64,000 nucleotides of DNA, taken from NCBI GenBank assembly GCA_023678885.1, contig CM042970.1, positions 4,008,355 to 4,072,354 of the forward strand, given 5' to 3'. Source of the stretch: Pogostemon cablin (lineage: Eukaryota; Streptophyta; Magnoliopsida; Lamiales; Lamiaceae). Below, one piece after another: positions 35,725 through 48,573 of this stretch (the stretch's first letter is position 1; the number at the start of each line of letters is the position of its first letter). Made by a program: the position numbers and the translations under genes. The notes under the pieces were generated by a model. The model was not told where the DNA came from. It was given only the letters and a program-made list of their open reading frames with translations, and made no database searches.

Positions 35725-35975
35725 GTTCCCTACTGTCAGGGACCCCAACTCCCCAAGCCCAGTGGGACCCCAATTCCCCAAGCCCTGGAGATTGGTAGAG
35801 GAGGTAAATCGCTGATTGTGTCTTAAGCGGCTTATAGAGAGGGCTCTATTTGTACTTGCAATGGGTCAAATTCATGTCAAATGCAGAATTCGAACCCCCA
35901 TTCTGCAGCAACCAAGTTCAGTTGGAATGCATTTCCACTCTACCCTCTACCACTTGAGCTATGCTCTGAGAGTTG
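35725..35975 (-). mobile_element. tRNA-derived SINE, second copy
   Basis: On the minus strand the A box TAGCTCAAGTGG (35950-35961) and B box GGTTCGAATTC (35886-35896) are followed by the same body and a diverged 3' tail with repeated GGGGAATTGGGG-like words. It lies in the same orientation as the neighbouring copy. Confidence 0.7.
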
Positions 35976-36186
35976 TAAGATTATTAGAATATACTAATTG
36001 TTATATAAATAAAATATTTTTTATAGTTAAAATATGTTTTTTTTTTAAAAAATATAATTTATAATGATTAAAATATAATTTTATAATATAATGTTATAAT
36101 TTAACTATCAATATATTTTATTTTTTAATAAGCATAATTGTTCACCCCTCTTTTATATATTTTTCTCACAAGTTCCAAATAACTAT

Positions 36187-36306
36187 ATACTCCCATTTTT
36201 ATAATTTTTTTTAAAAAAATATGAATAAAATAAAGTGAAATGAGGAAAAAGACGAACGAATATATTTACAGCAAATATATAAACAAGTGAGGGAGAGTGA
36301 CCCATG
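36187..36306 (+). other. Fragment resembling the pectinesterase promoter
   Basis: Positions 36268-36306 (ACAGCAAATATATAAACAAG, then GAGGGAGAGTGACCCATG) match the pectinesterase TATA region at 40335-40385. Weaker similarity extends to about 36220 (ATGAATAAAATA). The gene body does not follow; a MITE fragment does. Confidence 0.6.
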
Positions 36307-36478
36307 GTTATACGTGGATTAAGGAGTATTATTATTATAGATAAAGTGAGTAGTTGTATTAGAGGAAAGTGGTAGGTCATATTGTGTACTTTTTTTACTA
36401 AATAGAGGAAATTGATACCTTTGAAGCGGACGTCAGAAATAGTAAAATGGATACCTTAAAAGCCGACGGAGGGAGTAT
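36307..36478. mobile_element. Stowaway-type MITE, 5' end missing
   Basis: The interior (GTAGGTCATATTGTGTACTT, then GAAGCGGACGTCAGAAATAG) and the right end CCGACGGAGGGAGTA are present. The left TIR is absent, possibly lost at the junction with the promoter-like fragment. Confidence 0.7.
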
Positions 36479-36483
36479 TTTAA

Positions 36484-37385
36484 TATTCTATCTTTTGTTC
36501 TTCTTTTTAATCTTCTTTTTGTTTTTTTCCTTCTTCTTTTCCTTCTCTTTTACAGATTTTACTTTCATATTATTTATAATCTAGGTTCAATCATTCTCTA
36601 CTTAAATTTAAAGGTTCAATCATCTACACATACATATATAAAAGCAAACATAAACTTCTACTTTTGTTTTCAATTTTGTTTTCGATTTTACTCTATTTAG
36701 AAATAATTCAATTTTAATCTTGATCGTCTAAATAATGCTTTGATTTCAATCATAAAATTTAATTATACTAATAATGGGTTTTATTATTTAAATTTTACTT
36801 TTTTATTTTATAATATAAATTTGGCAAATATGAGATATATTTTTGGCATATTTGTTTTTTTCTTCTTTTATACTTTTATTTGATTGATATTATTTTTAGG
36901 TTCAATCATTCTCATATTTGATCTTATTGGTAAGTCCAATCAGGTATCATTATTTTTTTTGTCTATCTTTTTTTTCTTCAATTTTTGTGTTTCCTTTATA
37001 ATAATTATATAAACCATATTTTTATATTTTAATATTCAATCTTTTGTTTTTCTTTTTAATCTTCTTTTTGTTTTTTTTCCTCTTATACTTCTTCTTTTTC
37101 TTCTCTTTTACAGATTCTACTTTCTTATTATTTATAATCTAGGTTCAATCATTCTCCTTAAATTTAAAGGTTCAATCATCTATACATACATATATAAAAG
37201 CAACATAAACTTCTGCTTTTGTTTTCAATTTTACTCTATTTAGAAATAATTCAATTTTAATCTTGATCGTCCAAATAATGCTTTGATTTCAATCATAAAA
37301 TTTAATTATACTTATAATAGATTTTATTACTTAAATTTTACTTTTTTATTTGGTAAATATGAGATATATATTTTTGGCATATTTG
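36484..37385 (+). repeat. Direct duplication of about 370 bp
   Basis: Segment 36484-36856 is repeated at 37031-37385 with small indels. A more decayed third copy follows the TA tract, at about 37468-37620. Confidence 0.85.
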
Positions 37386-37390
37386 ACTAA

Positions 37391-37396
<6 letters not shown>

Positions 37397-37467
<71 letters not shown>
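37397..37467. repeat. (AT)n microsatellite, about 71 bp
   Basis: It is an uninterrupted AT dinucleotide run. Short translated frames across it are artefacts. Confidence 0.98.
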
Positions 37468-37471
<4 letters not shown>

Positions 37472-38645
37472 TAATTTCTATTTTTATCTTCAATTTTAAT
37501 CTTGATAGTTTATTACTTTTGATCTCAATCATAGATTCTAATTATGCTAATAATAAATAAATTATTTATTTTAATCAACAATATAAATTTGATAAATATG
37601 AAAAATATTATTGCATATATTCTACTAATTTTCAATCAATATACTAATTTTCATAATATCAAATCTTTTAATGCTATCTTTGGTAATTTTTCACTTTTTT
37701 TTACTATATCGTTGATTGCTTTCAATCATGATCGTTTATTATTTCAAATCATTCTATATAAATCTTTTCATTATCTAATCAAATCATTACTCTTTTTTTT
37801 CTTCTTATTTTTCTTCTATATTTCACTTTCATACTATTTCTAATCTACTTTAACTTGTTTAATCTTTTATATTCAGGTCAATCATTTTGAGGTATCATTC
37901 TTCTTTTTTTATTTTTTGTTATCTTTATTTTATCTTTTATACTTTTATTTGATCTTATTTTTATATTCAATTATTTTCATATTTGATCTTATGTGCAGGT
38001 TCAATCATTCTCATTTGAAGTATAATTCTTCTTTTTTATTTTTTGTTATCTTATTTTCGTTTCTCTATGATTTTTGTATTTTCTTTTTAATTCTACAAAC
38101 CTTATTTATATACTTTAATTTATTTGATCTTATTTTCAGGTTCAATCATTCAATTTGAGGTATCATTCTTCTTTTAGTATGGACATGGGTGGAATGGGGT
38201 GGCGGTGGGTTTGGGGGTGGGTAAGGGGTATGGCAGGTTGTAATACTTTTATTATTTAAATATTAAAATTTAAAATTTTATTAATTTTTTTGGAGTGGGG
38301 TGTGTGTAGGGCTAGGTTGGGTGTTAGAGTTTCCTACACAAAAAATTATTTTTAATAAATTTTAGATTAAAATATTTAATAAAATTTTATTATTTTTATT
38401 TATCATATATAAAATTTTATTTTAAAAATAATTTTTGAATTATGAATTTGAAATCCTTTCAAAAATCCATAATTTATTCAAATAGTGGAATTCAAATGAA
38501 TTGATTTAAAATTCAGGAAATTTAAATTCCACTCATTTTCATATCCATTGGATTTGAAATGACTCAATTCAAACACAACCTAAAAGTATATAATTGTAAT
38601 ATACTTTAATTCTTTCCATGCAACGCACGGATGAGTAATATCTAG

Positions 38646-40250
38646 TAAATCTAATATGACTATTTCTATTTAAGACAAATCCAATTTATGAAAAATAATT
38701 ATTAAATTAAATAATAAAATAAGATATGATGGCGAAAAAATTTATTAAATATTCCAAGATAAGAGACTGATAATGTTAGGGTTATCCAGTTTAACATGTG
38801 ACAAATTATTCTAAACTCAAATTAATTACCTACAAACGTTTATAAGAGGATCACTAAACCTAGTTAGGTCACCTTGGTCCGGTAAGATCTAACACTTATA
38901 ATGAATTTAAAAGCTTAGGATCATTTAGGAATTAACTCTCACTCCCTCTATAGGTACTTGCGCTATTTCAGCTTTCCCTTTCTAGGTACTAACTTATTAA
39001 CCCTTTTGTCTCCTTACCAATTATCCAGATTGATTGTCTAGCTGTATTAGGAATCAATGGCCAATTCCCTAATACTGACACAGGAAATAACAATTATCAT
39101 GCAGAAAAAGATAATCATATTAACTATCTAATTAGTGATACAGTCATGAATAATCAAAAGAATCAAAACTCAAAATACAATAATTAAAAGTCTCAAAATA
39201 TTTTCTTCAATAAGGAAATAAACAATCTGTAGTATAAGAAATCCTAGTTTAGAGCAATCAAATCAGACATGATTTAAACCATCAAAACTTTAACACTACC
39301 AAAAAGATACTTGGACCATGGTGTTATAAGAAACAATCATGTGTATGGAAGAAGACTTTACCCATGAGTCTAAAAGTTAAAAAAATTAATTATAGAAAGG
39401 AAAACTTATTTATTTCATTATCCTTCTTCAACTCTGTCCTCTCCAGAATTCCCGTCTCCGATCAAGTAGACGAATACTCCCTTGAATCCTTTTCAGATTG
39501 TGGATGGCGGATGATGGGTTGAATATGAAAGGCGCATATGGTGGATTAGAGTTTAAAACCCTAGGTGATGTAGTGGTAGTAGATTAGGTAATTTCTCCAC
39601 GTTTTTGTGTGGTGATGAGAATGAAATATATATAGGTGTGAGAATGAAATAAGATGGATATTGAAAATTCAAGAAAATTATAATTATGAAAGATATGAAG
39701 GTATGTGAGATTACGAAATAACTTGCCTCCAAATAAAATAATAATCATTACACTTATAGGTAGATCTCATTTTACGTGCAACCTGCTAAATTATTAATAT
39801 TTGGGTCATATATGACTCTAAATCAATTAAGAATTTTTCTTAATTTAAATACCAAAAAGTAAGGAATGACTCATCCCGTGAGAAGATGGCGGATATGACT
39901 TTAATTCCATAGTATGGTCTTTATTTATTTATTTTCATTTATAAATATTTTTTATTTTAAAAATTATTTTAAATAGAAAATTAAATTTTATTCAAAATTT
40001 TTAAAAAAAATATAGAAAAATACATAATATTGATTTCATACTCGTAGAATTTTAAATAATCCAAACAACCAAATGATAGGCCATCACATTTATAACCAAA
40101 CAATATCATTTTAAAGAAAAAACTCATTACCATTCTCAATTACTATCACCATAAATTTCATTCAAATTCCATCCAAAATCATCCTTATATATACATATAC
40201 ACTATATTAACCATTAATTCACTTACTTTTTATGTTTTCTCTCTATTTAT
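38646..40250. other. Intergenic DNA upstream of the pectinesterase gene
   Basis: No gene or complete transposon was recognised. Positions 38760-39130 and 39430-39560 are less AT-rich and could be remnants of old elements, but no partner repeat exists in the window. Confidence 0.4.
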
Positions 40251-40353
40251 TTATTAGACATACACTCGTGAAGATTTTTAAGAAAATGAATAAAATAGAC
40301 TGAAAGAAACAAACAAATGAATGGAGTATAGTTACAGCAAATATAGAGTAGAG

Positions 40354-40363
40354 TATATAAAAC
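40354..40363 (+). promoter_or_regulatory. Probable TATA box of the pectinesterase gene
   Basis: TATATAAAAC lies about 200 bp before the ATG, in a segment (40335-40385) that is also present near 36268. A leader of about 170 nt would follow. The transcription start is inferred. Confidence 0.55.
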
Positions 40364-40563
40364 AAGCGAGGGAGAGTGACCCATGACAAGGTTATTCGTA
40401 AATTAATTGTAGTTTTCCAGAGTAGATATTTTGCAATAATTCCAATTGCTCGTAGCTGGCAATCCATACAACTTGTCATCTCATCTACTACTGTGTATTT
40501 CCACTTTCCCACCGACAGATTCCCACATTTTTTCCTGCTCAATTCTCTCTCTCACACTTACCC

Positions 40564-42608
40564 ATGGATAACCTACATTCTCAAAAACAGTACAAACGCA
40601 AGCGAAAAATCATCCTCCTGTCTGCATTCGCTGCTCTCCTACTGGTCGCTGCTATTTCCATCACAGCCGCGCACCTGCACGACAAGAATGACGGCGGCGC
40701 GGTCGCGCAGGCTGTCGTCAGGTCCACCTGTGCCGCCACGCTGTACCCGGACCTCTGCGTGTCCGCGGTCACCGCGGCGGCGCAGGCCATAAAAAGTAGT
40801 AAGGACGTCTTGATGACGGCCCTTAACTACACTATCTTCACGGTGGAGCGGAACTACTTCACCGTGAAGCATATTGGCGCCGGCCGCGCTAAGTCCCTGA
40901 CGCAACGGGAGAAGACCGCCCTACACGATTGTCTGGAAATGATTGCGGACACACTCGAGGAGCTGAAGGAGAGTGAGGATGGGCTCAAAGATTTTGGGTT
41001 CAAAAACTATACTTTAGCCCAACACAAAGACAATTTGATAACCTTATTAAGTGCAGCTCAAACAAATCAAGAATCCTGTCTCGATGGATTCTCCCATGAT
41101 GAGGCTGATAAGGAGATCCGCAAAGCTCTTCTCAAAGGGCAGATGCACGTGTTCAAGCTCGTGAGCAATGTGATGGCTATAATTAAGAATTTGTCGGATA
41201 CTGAGAGTGCTGCTGCTGCTGCCAGTGCCGTGTCTGCTTCTTCCAAGTCGAGGAGACTGGGAGAGGAGGAAATTCAGTGGCCGGAATGGCTGTCGGCGGG
41301 GGACAGGAGGCTGCTTCAGGCGTCCACGGTGACGGCGGATGTGACGGTGGCGGCGGATGGGAGTGGGGATTACAGGACAGTTGCGGCGGCGGTGGCGGCG
41401 GCACCGTCGGGTAGTAGTAGGAGGTATGTGATTCGGATAAAGGCGGGAGTGTACAGAGAGAATGTGGAGATTCCGAGGAAGAAGACGAACTTGATGTTTG
41501 TGGGAGATGGACGGACGTCCACCATTATTACCGCCAGTCGGAATGTTGTGGATGGTAGCACCACCTTTAATTCTGCTACTGTGGGTCAGTCCACCATCGC
41601 TACTCTTTTATTCCATCTTTTTCTGCTCCCTCTTGTAACTTTTCACTGGAGAATTTAACAACTGACTTTTTTTTTTTTTTTACAAATTTATTAAATTTTA
41701 GATGTATTTGTTGTATTTTTAAATAATATAAAAATTATAAAATAAATTATGTGAACTATGTGCAAGTAATATTTTGTTTATGCTGTAAATATGAATTACG
41801 GATAGACGAAATTAGAAAGTTTGAAAATGAATTGTTTGGTTTGTGATTAGTTCACTAATTTGACATATGCGCTTCACAAGTAGTGACTCATTCTGATTAA
41901 CTCTGTTTTCACACAGCGGTGGTGGGCGGTCGTTTTCTCGCCCGAGACATCACATTCCAAAACACCGCCGGGCCGTCGAAACACCAGGCGGTGGCGCTAC
42001 GTGTGAACGCCGATCTCTGCGCCTTCTACCGCTGCGACATCCTCGCCTACCAAGACACCCTCTACGTCCACTCCCTCCGCCAATTCTACAGCGGCTGCCT
42101 CATCGCCGGCACCGTCGACTTCATCTTCGGCAACGCCGCCGCCGTCCTGCAGGACTGCGACATCCACGCCCGCCGCCCCAACTCCGGTCAGCGCAACATG
42201 GTCACCGCCCAGGGCCGCGACGACCCCAACCAGAACACCGGAATCGTCATCCAGAAATGCCGGATCGGTGCCACCTCCGACCTGAGGAGCGTGCAGAGCA
42301 GCTTTCCGACGTATTTGGGGCGGCCATGGAAGGAGTACTCGAGGACGGTGATAATGCAGAGCGAGATCAGCAACGTGATCCACCCGGCGGGGTGGTATGA
42401 GTGGAATGGAAACTTTGCCCTGAATACTCTGTTCTATGCTGAGTATCAGAACACGGGGGCGGGTGCAGGGACGGGGAGCAGGGTGAGCTGGAGGGGGTTC
42501 AGGGTGCTGACGGGGACGGCGCAGGCGCAGCCGTTCACGGCGGGGAATTTCATCGGCGGTGGTAATTGGCTGAGGGATACGGGCTTTCCGTTTTCTCTTG
42601 GGCTTTGA
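40564..42608 (+). CDS. Pectinesterase (pectin methylesterase) with inhibitor pro-domain
   Basis: Exon 1 is 40564-41584 and exon 2 is 41917-42608, giving 570 residues with a 332-bp GT-AG intron. The enzyme removes methyl esters from cell-wall homogalacturonan. Order of parts: basic N-terminus and signal anchor (about 17-37); pectinesterase-inhibitor pro-domain with four Cys (56, 65, 123, 172); linker with the subtilase processing motif RRLL (248-251); catalytic domain to the C-terminus. Active-site features are complete: GVYREN (295-300), Gln364 in QAVAL, Gln386 and Asp387 in QDTLY, Asp408 in DFIFGN, Arg476 and Trp478 in LGRPW. Length and the single intron fit group 2 (pro-domain) enzymes. Exon sequence is much GC-richer than its surroundings. 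The protein should go through the secretory pathway and be cut before export. The tissue role and exact orthologue cannot be set from sequence alone. Confidence 0.96.
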
Positions 42609-43610
42609 AGTATACCTCCTCCATCAATTCACATCAGGAATAAATGGACAGGGGAGGTGGAGCCCTATCGATGGGACACCATTTGAAGTATCTTTAATTT
42701 CTTATTGCGTTCTGTTGAGTTTATGTTGTATATTGTGAAAACCAATTTGATTTCGTCTCCAGTTTAAGTAATCTGGTCAGCCGTTTGATTGATTTGTCTG
42801 GAATAAATTTGGATTACTGTGTAGACATCCGTGTAATATGTCCCAATAAACTACTCCATATTTTTCCAGTGATGAATTATTATCTCGTAATAAGCTTTCC
42901 TTTTACGGTTACACTATTTTTAAAGTTGTCTGTTATATTAATTTTATTGACATTGAGGAAGTATGTATTGTTTTTTATAGATAAAGCAAAAAGTAATATT
43001 ATGAGTGAAACAAGAAAATGACACATTTTAAAGGTTTTTTGTGTGCATCGGTGCACGTAACTTGATTGATATGATTTAATAGAGTAACGATAGAATGGAA
43101 TGAACTCATGAATTGAATAAAGATGAAAAAGTAATGACTAAAAAAAAATTATAATAATTTGTATGGTTCAGGAATTACTTAAAAAATAGAAAATATATTT
43201 TTTAATTTATACCAATCTCATTAACAATATTTCTATAATACTAAATTAATTTATATAAAATCATTAATGAAGATTTTATTTATTTTAATAATTATACAAA
43301 ATGAAGATTTTATTTATTTTAATAATTATATAAAAAATAAATAAATTTTTTTAATATTATTAAAATATAAATAAAACATCTATATATTAAAAAATAGTAA
43401 CTAAAATCTCAATGAAGATTTTATATATTTTAATAATTATATAATTAAAAAAATTAAAGTAAAAATAAAATATAATTTTAATATTATTAAAATATAAATA
43501 AAAAATTTTATATATTAAAAAATATTAAAATTAGAAAAAAAATATAATTTATATTTAGTTACACATATATATATATATTAAATATATAAATTAATTATAT
43601 AAATTTTTAT
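42609..43610. other. Pectinesterase 3' region and AT-rich intergenic DNA
   Basis: The first 150 bp is a likely 3' UTR. After that there is only AT-rich DNA with local duplications (AATGAAGATTTTATTTATTT near 43268, 43303 and 43410). A GTGTGCATCGGTGCAC end-like motif lies at 43040. Confidence 0.45.
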
Positions 43611-43880
43611 TACTTCCTCCGTCCCGGAGAAGTTAGCACATTTTTTTTTGGCACGGAGATTAAGAATTATAATAATTTAATGTAAAGTGAAGTAAAATGA
43701 GGTGAGAGAAATAATATTTTAATTTGTAGTGGGTAGTTGTATTAGAGGTGGTATGTGAGCTACATGAGAATAAATTAATTGTTTTGGTATGGGTCTCATG
43801 TATTAAAAAGAAAATGTGTCAACTTTAGTGAGACAAGCCGAAAAGAAAAGTGTGTCAACTTCTATGGGATGGAGGGAGTA
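43611..43880. mobile_element. Stowaway-type MITE
   Basis: TACTTCCTCCGTCCCGGAGA at the left and GGGATGGAGGGAGTA at the right bound 270 bp. It belongs to the same subfamily as 7174-7426 (GTTGACACA / TGTGTCAACTT). Confidence 0.85.
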
Positions 43881-44608
43881 TATTTTTTAAGAATTTCATT
43901 TAATTTTACATTTTTTTTTAATGAGATGAGGATATAATTTTTTATTTAGATTTTAAATGACTTAATATTTTATTTTTTATTAAATAATTTAATATCAATA
44001 TTTTTAATTAATATTACATTTTAAGTAGAAAAATATTAATCTATTTATAATTTTTTTAATTACATATATTTAATGTTGTAAAAATTAAAAAATATTATTT
44101 ACAACTTTTTACATTTCTTAGCTACATAAGTTTGAAAAAATAAAACTAAAAAGTTGATTCGTGGAATAGATAATACCATGGGGGTCGGATGAATCATTAT
44201 TCCTATATTTAAGGGAATGATGATTTCAAATAAAATTGGAATTCTCATTCCTTGAACATACCAATCGTGACATTAGGAATGAAATTAAGAATTGTGATTC
44301 CATTCCTAATCGATTTCAACCTACCAATCATGTTATATGATAAAATTGAGGGGTAGTGGGTAGTTATTTAATTTATTTTTAATTATTGTATTTTATTGAG
44401 TGGTGATGATTGAATAAAAAATGATCTGACGGATGAGATTATCTAGGTGTACAGTGCCCCGGGTGCACTGCAATTAGACTCTTTAAATTAAAATAATTTT
44501 TGAGGTTATTAAATAAAATTTTATTTTCTTTTTTGAGGCTGAAATGTGAGACATACAAATGAAGAAATGTGAAACTTTTTATGAGGACAAAGGGAGTATG
44601 ATCTTGTT
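43881..44608. other. AT-rich intergenic DNA
   Basis: No gene. A lone Stowaway 3' end (ACAAAGGGAGTA) lies near 44587, and a GGTGTACAGTGCCCCGGGTG motif lies at about 44448. Confidence 0.4.
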
Positions 44609-44613
44609 ATGCA

Positions 44614-45072
44614 TGTAGGAATAAATCCTTTAAAATCTTAACTCTATTATGATAAACTGAGATCAAATTGTAATGCGGAAGCGTACCTGATCCAATGAGT
44701 CTTTAGGCGGAACACGAACTCAGGATCAATGGTTATATGGTCTTCCTCAACTAAGCCCTCCTAATTCCTTTATGGAGACCGTAGTAATCCCTCCCGATGG
44801 GGAGAAGGGAAGACCATGTGCGGCTTAGTATATTGGGGACCATAACCTGAGAGCCTTTATATACTACTTGACTAGACCACCCATAATCACCTAATCATGT
44901 AGTATTGGGTATCTACTTAATAAGCCCATATCATTTATTATTATAGCCCATGGACTTTTAACTTTAATTGGATCACTTAATTAAGTCCATAATATAATTG
45001 AATAGCTAATATAATTGCACAATAATATATTGCCCACAATTATATTATATTGGAAATTAAAATTTTCCAACA
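44614..45072 (-). repeat. 3' LTR
   Basis: It carries a 13-bp segment (TTGTAATGCGGAA-like) missing in the partner. By eye about 16 substitutions separate the two, nearly all transitions. Confidence 0.9.
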
Positions 45073-48000
45073 ATCTCCCACTTGGGCTATATATTTTCCG
45101 TTAGCAATTATATCAAGAGTCCTTAGTTGCGCAACTTTATGATATTCCTCTTTAGGCTATACTTAACAATCTGGTCCATCTCATGTACTAATATGGAACT
45201 ACCGCGGCATTCACCACATTATAAATCGTGGTTAAACCCCGACAATCACCATATCAATATACTCAATGACATAGATCAAATATGGTGAGTAGCATGGAAA
45301 TTACATGTCAAATGTGATCAACATCATGTCTATTTCTAACTGGTCCAACTTTAAACTTTAGTGAGATCAATCCATAATGTAAAATATTACAAAATGAAAT
45401 TATTTAAGTGAATTCACAATGAATTCAAAGCCATGAACTTTATTCTGCAGAAAACTGAATTATCCAAATCAAAGTGTTTTGAAAACTTTAGAGAACAATA
45501 AATATAGACTCCCACTGAACTAATGTATTCTAAAACCATATAACACCCACATGATTAGCTAGCTCATAAAATTGCAGGGCGTTGAATACATAATTGGTGG
45601 ATCCATATTTAGAGTCTATCATAATATGCTCTTCTAAAATTTTATCTATACAAAACACTTTCTTTAACAACCAAGAATTCTATGTCAATTTGTTTGACTT
45701 ATAAGTATTCTTGTCATAAATACTTTACTGCGAACTAACTGTCACAATGAACTTTATGTGACAAATCTTCGCAACCTTTATTTCATGTTTGAATGCCCTT
45801 AGTGTGCTACTAATTTTGTTGTCATGGTTAATGAGCTAAAGTGTTTGCTTAATACTTTTACTTGTATAGCTCTCCGACCAACAGAAAATATAACCTGAAG
45901 TGGATCTTATACTGTATTGACATCCAACAAACTCAGAATCAGAATTCCTCATGATCTCTAACAAATCTGATCTCTGATGTACAGGCATATTATTCTTAGT
46001 TCTCTATATATACTTTATAAAGATCCATACTAGAATTACTTAAATGTCTACTTAATATACCAACTAACATAAGCCTAATTAGGTCTTGTAGAGACCTCAT
46101 CATACAACAACTTCCAACAACCAATGAATATGGAATGTTTCTACATTTCTTAAATCTTTAGTTTAACTTTAGGGCACCTGATTGAGACTGCATTTGTCTC
46201 CCTTAGTTTAACTTAAACATTCTCCCACTGAATCACATAATCATCTACATTTGTCTCAAAATCAAATGAGACACTTACTTCATGATGATACTTGTGATTC
46301 CTTTACGAAAAAAAAATTTGCTTGAATGCATAGATGGATTTCCTATTAGTTCTTAAACCATTTAGATTGTATCATCAGTATTGCGATCAAGGAACTTTAT
46401 CTTTACATCCATCTAATATGATTCAAGATCAAAATGTGCTACTAATGTCACGATTATCTTATAATAATGACTTCCTTCCCTTTTGAGTATAATCCTATAT
46501 CAAGATGCAAACCTAATCATCTTGTATTGATTTATACTCATAACTTATAGCACTAACACACTTTGGAGTAATTGGACCTTTCATGGTTTGATGAATATTG
46601 TTTGAATGTTCTACCATTAATTCTATAGTGTCCTCATTATTTAAGAGAAAAACTACATAATCATTCAAATTGTCTTTCACCCAACTCTAGTGGTTTTCTT
46701 AGTGACATTAATTCTTGAAGTTGTTGAATTTGTTATTCCTTAAATATTATTGACATTGTCATATCGTTATTCTGAATTTGCACCAATTCTTTAAAGCATA
46801 AGTGGGGATCGAATCGACTCCCCCTTAAGGACAATGTCTCTAATATTATTCTTCCCCCAAAATTAACATCCTCACATAATATCGTATTACCCGTCTCAAA
46901 TATGATCCGATCAATTGGATCATAAACTTATTATCTTTATTTAATGCCAATAAAGTAGTTTGTGTCTATTTGAATCCAATTTTCTTTAGTAGATCACAAT
47001 GATCTAGCCTTAGTTGGATATCACCATATGTGAAACTTAAAGAGTTCTCACAACTACTTTGGTTGGAACTTTATTGAGACCATAAGCTGCAATCTTTAGT
47101 ATTTCTCCAATTAGTAACCATATATTGTGGAGTACTATTTTTGTCTTTTAACTACACCACAACACCATTCATACTAAGTAATCTTAATGTGGTGTATTAT
47201 AAAATAATTCCACAAGCCTTTAGGAGAAAACGAAAGGTTATACTTTAGTTTCTTATTAACAGCTTTCCAAATGAGTTTTTCTTTGTTGCCTTTATACTTT
47301 ATTGAGACAGAGTTTGTTAGAAACTTATTAGTTCATTCTTATTGTTGAAGTTCTCATCATGTATAATTTTGTTGTTGACATAGGTTAAACTTAATTAACA
47401 GACTTCTTAATTGTACAGAGAATTAATCCAAAATGATTATCATGCTTGCACTAAACTTTATAATCTTACAAATTTTAAATAGTTTAGAATCATCTCAAGG
47501 AATCTATCACATCATTAGTATCAATACCAACTTGTAAGTGACACTCTCTACGTAGTAGTCAAATACTGACAATAAAACTGTCAAGCAATAGTCTTCCTTT
47601 GGGATGACTTATTACTCACATGTTAAACAAATAATCGTCACATATTTACCACCACAGGTGCTTGTGTATTTCTACCAAATATTAATCTACCTATGGGCCG
47701 ATCAATACTCGCATGAAGATACACTTGCAAAACATTATTAATTAGGGACCCATCACAAGACACCTTGTGCAACATTAACCTCGTCTATGGACAAAAATTA
47801 ACTGCAGGAGTAATCTTGGTGTAACAATCAATTTACCATAAATAATTTAATTGAATTAATTATACTGAATGCGTCACTATTTCAATCCTCAAATACATAA
47901 TCAATTTAAGATATTCAACTCACATTAGAAGTCCAAAATCGTGCAATCACACTGCCAAAATAATTAGTTGATGCAACAATTTTAATAATTTTACCATCCT

Positions 48001-48573
48001 GCCATTATGATTTAATGGCCCGTGAACCAATAATCATTACTGAAGAAATGGAAAATGGCAATCAATTATTTTCCATAATAATAATGAGGATATATGCTGA
48101 ATCATATACAAAAATAACTCAATTCATAAGATAACCATTAGTTAGGTAAATTATGTCAATAAATAATTCTTAATCCATTATCATAATAGCTAAATTCTCA
48201 TAGTAGTCATGGTCGTTCCAATAAACTGCCAATAATCATTATACGGCCACAATTCGAATAAATGATTATACTGATTCAAAACCCATTAATATTTATACTA
48301 CCAAGATGAACATGACCCATACAAAAGAGGCATACTGATTGCCAACTGAAGTTTATAACAGATGTTCGACGATATAATATGCATCAACAACATCAACCGT
48401 AATAATAAAATTAAAATATTAATTATTAAATTTGATAATTAATATTTCGTAATAATTTCAATTCTCAATTCCAAATATGTAATTTCACATAATAATCAAA
48501 CACAAATGTTTGAATCTAAACATAATTCTTACATATCTCAGATAATCATAAATAGGGTGGCTCTGATACCACT
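45073..48573 (-). pseudogene. Remnant Copia gag-pol, no reading frame left
   Basis: The interior is AT-rich and full of stops. Short minus-strand patches resemble Copia RT around 46400 and possibly the RNase H region near 45890-46080. Assignment beyond Copia is not possible. Confidence 0.55.

Larger units (their letters stand above)
36479..38645 (+). mobile_element. T-rich Helitron-like region
   Basis: The 3' end has a short hairpin CCATGC-AAC-GCACGG followed 11 bp later by CTAG then T (38642-38646), the structure expected of a Helitron end. TCATCTACACATACATATATAA at 36620, or its copy at 37176, could be a 5' TC end. There is no Rep-helicase coding, so it would be non-autonomous. The interior is pyrimidine-rich with repeated TTCAGGTTCAATCATTCTCA. 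The boundaries are uncertain. Confidence 0.4.

Noticed and set aside
37338..37532. A 64-codon minus-strand frame through 37338-37532.
   Set aside because: It is a Tyr-Ile run translated from the AT microsatellite.
41997..42383. A 128-codon frame antisense to the pectinesterase.
   Set aside because: It is a by-product of the GC-rich codon use of exon 2, with low-complexity Val/Ala/Glu content and no motif.
42785..43021. A 78-codon frame after the pectinesterase.
   Set aside because: AT-rich, hydrophobic by composition, no domain or gene structure.
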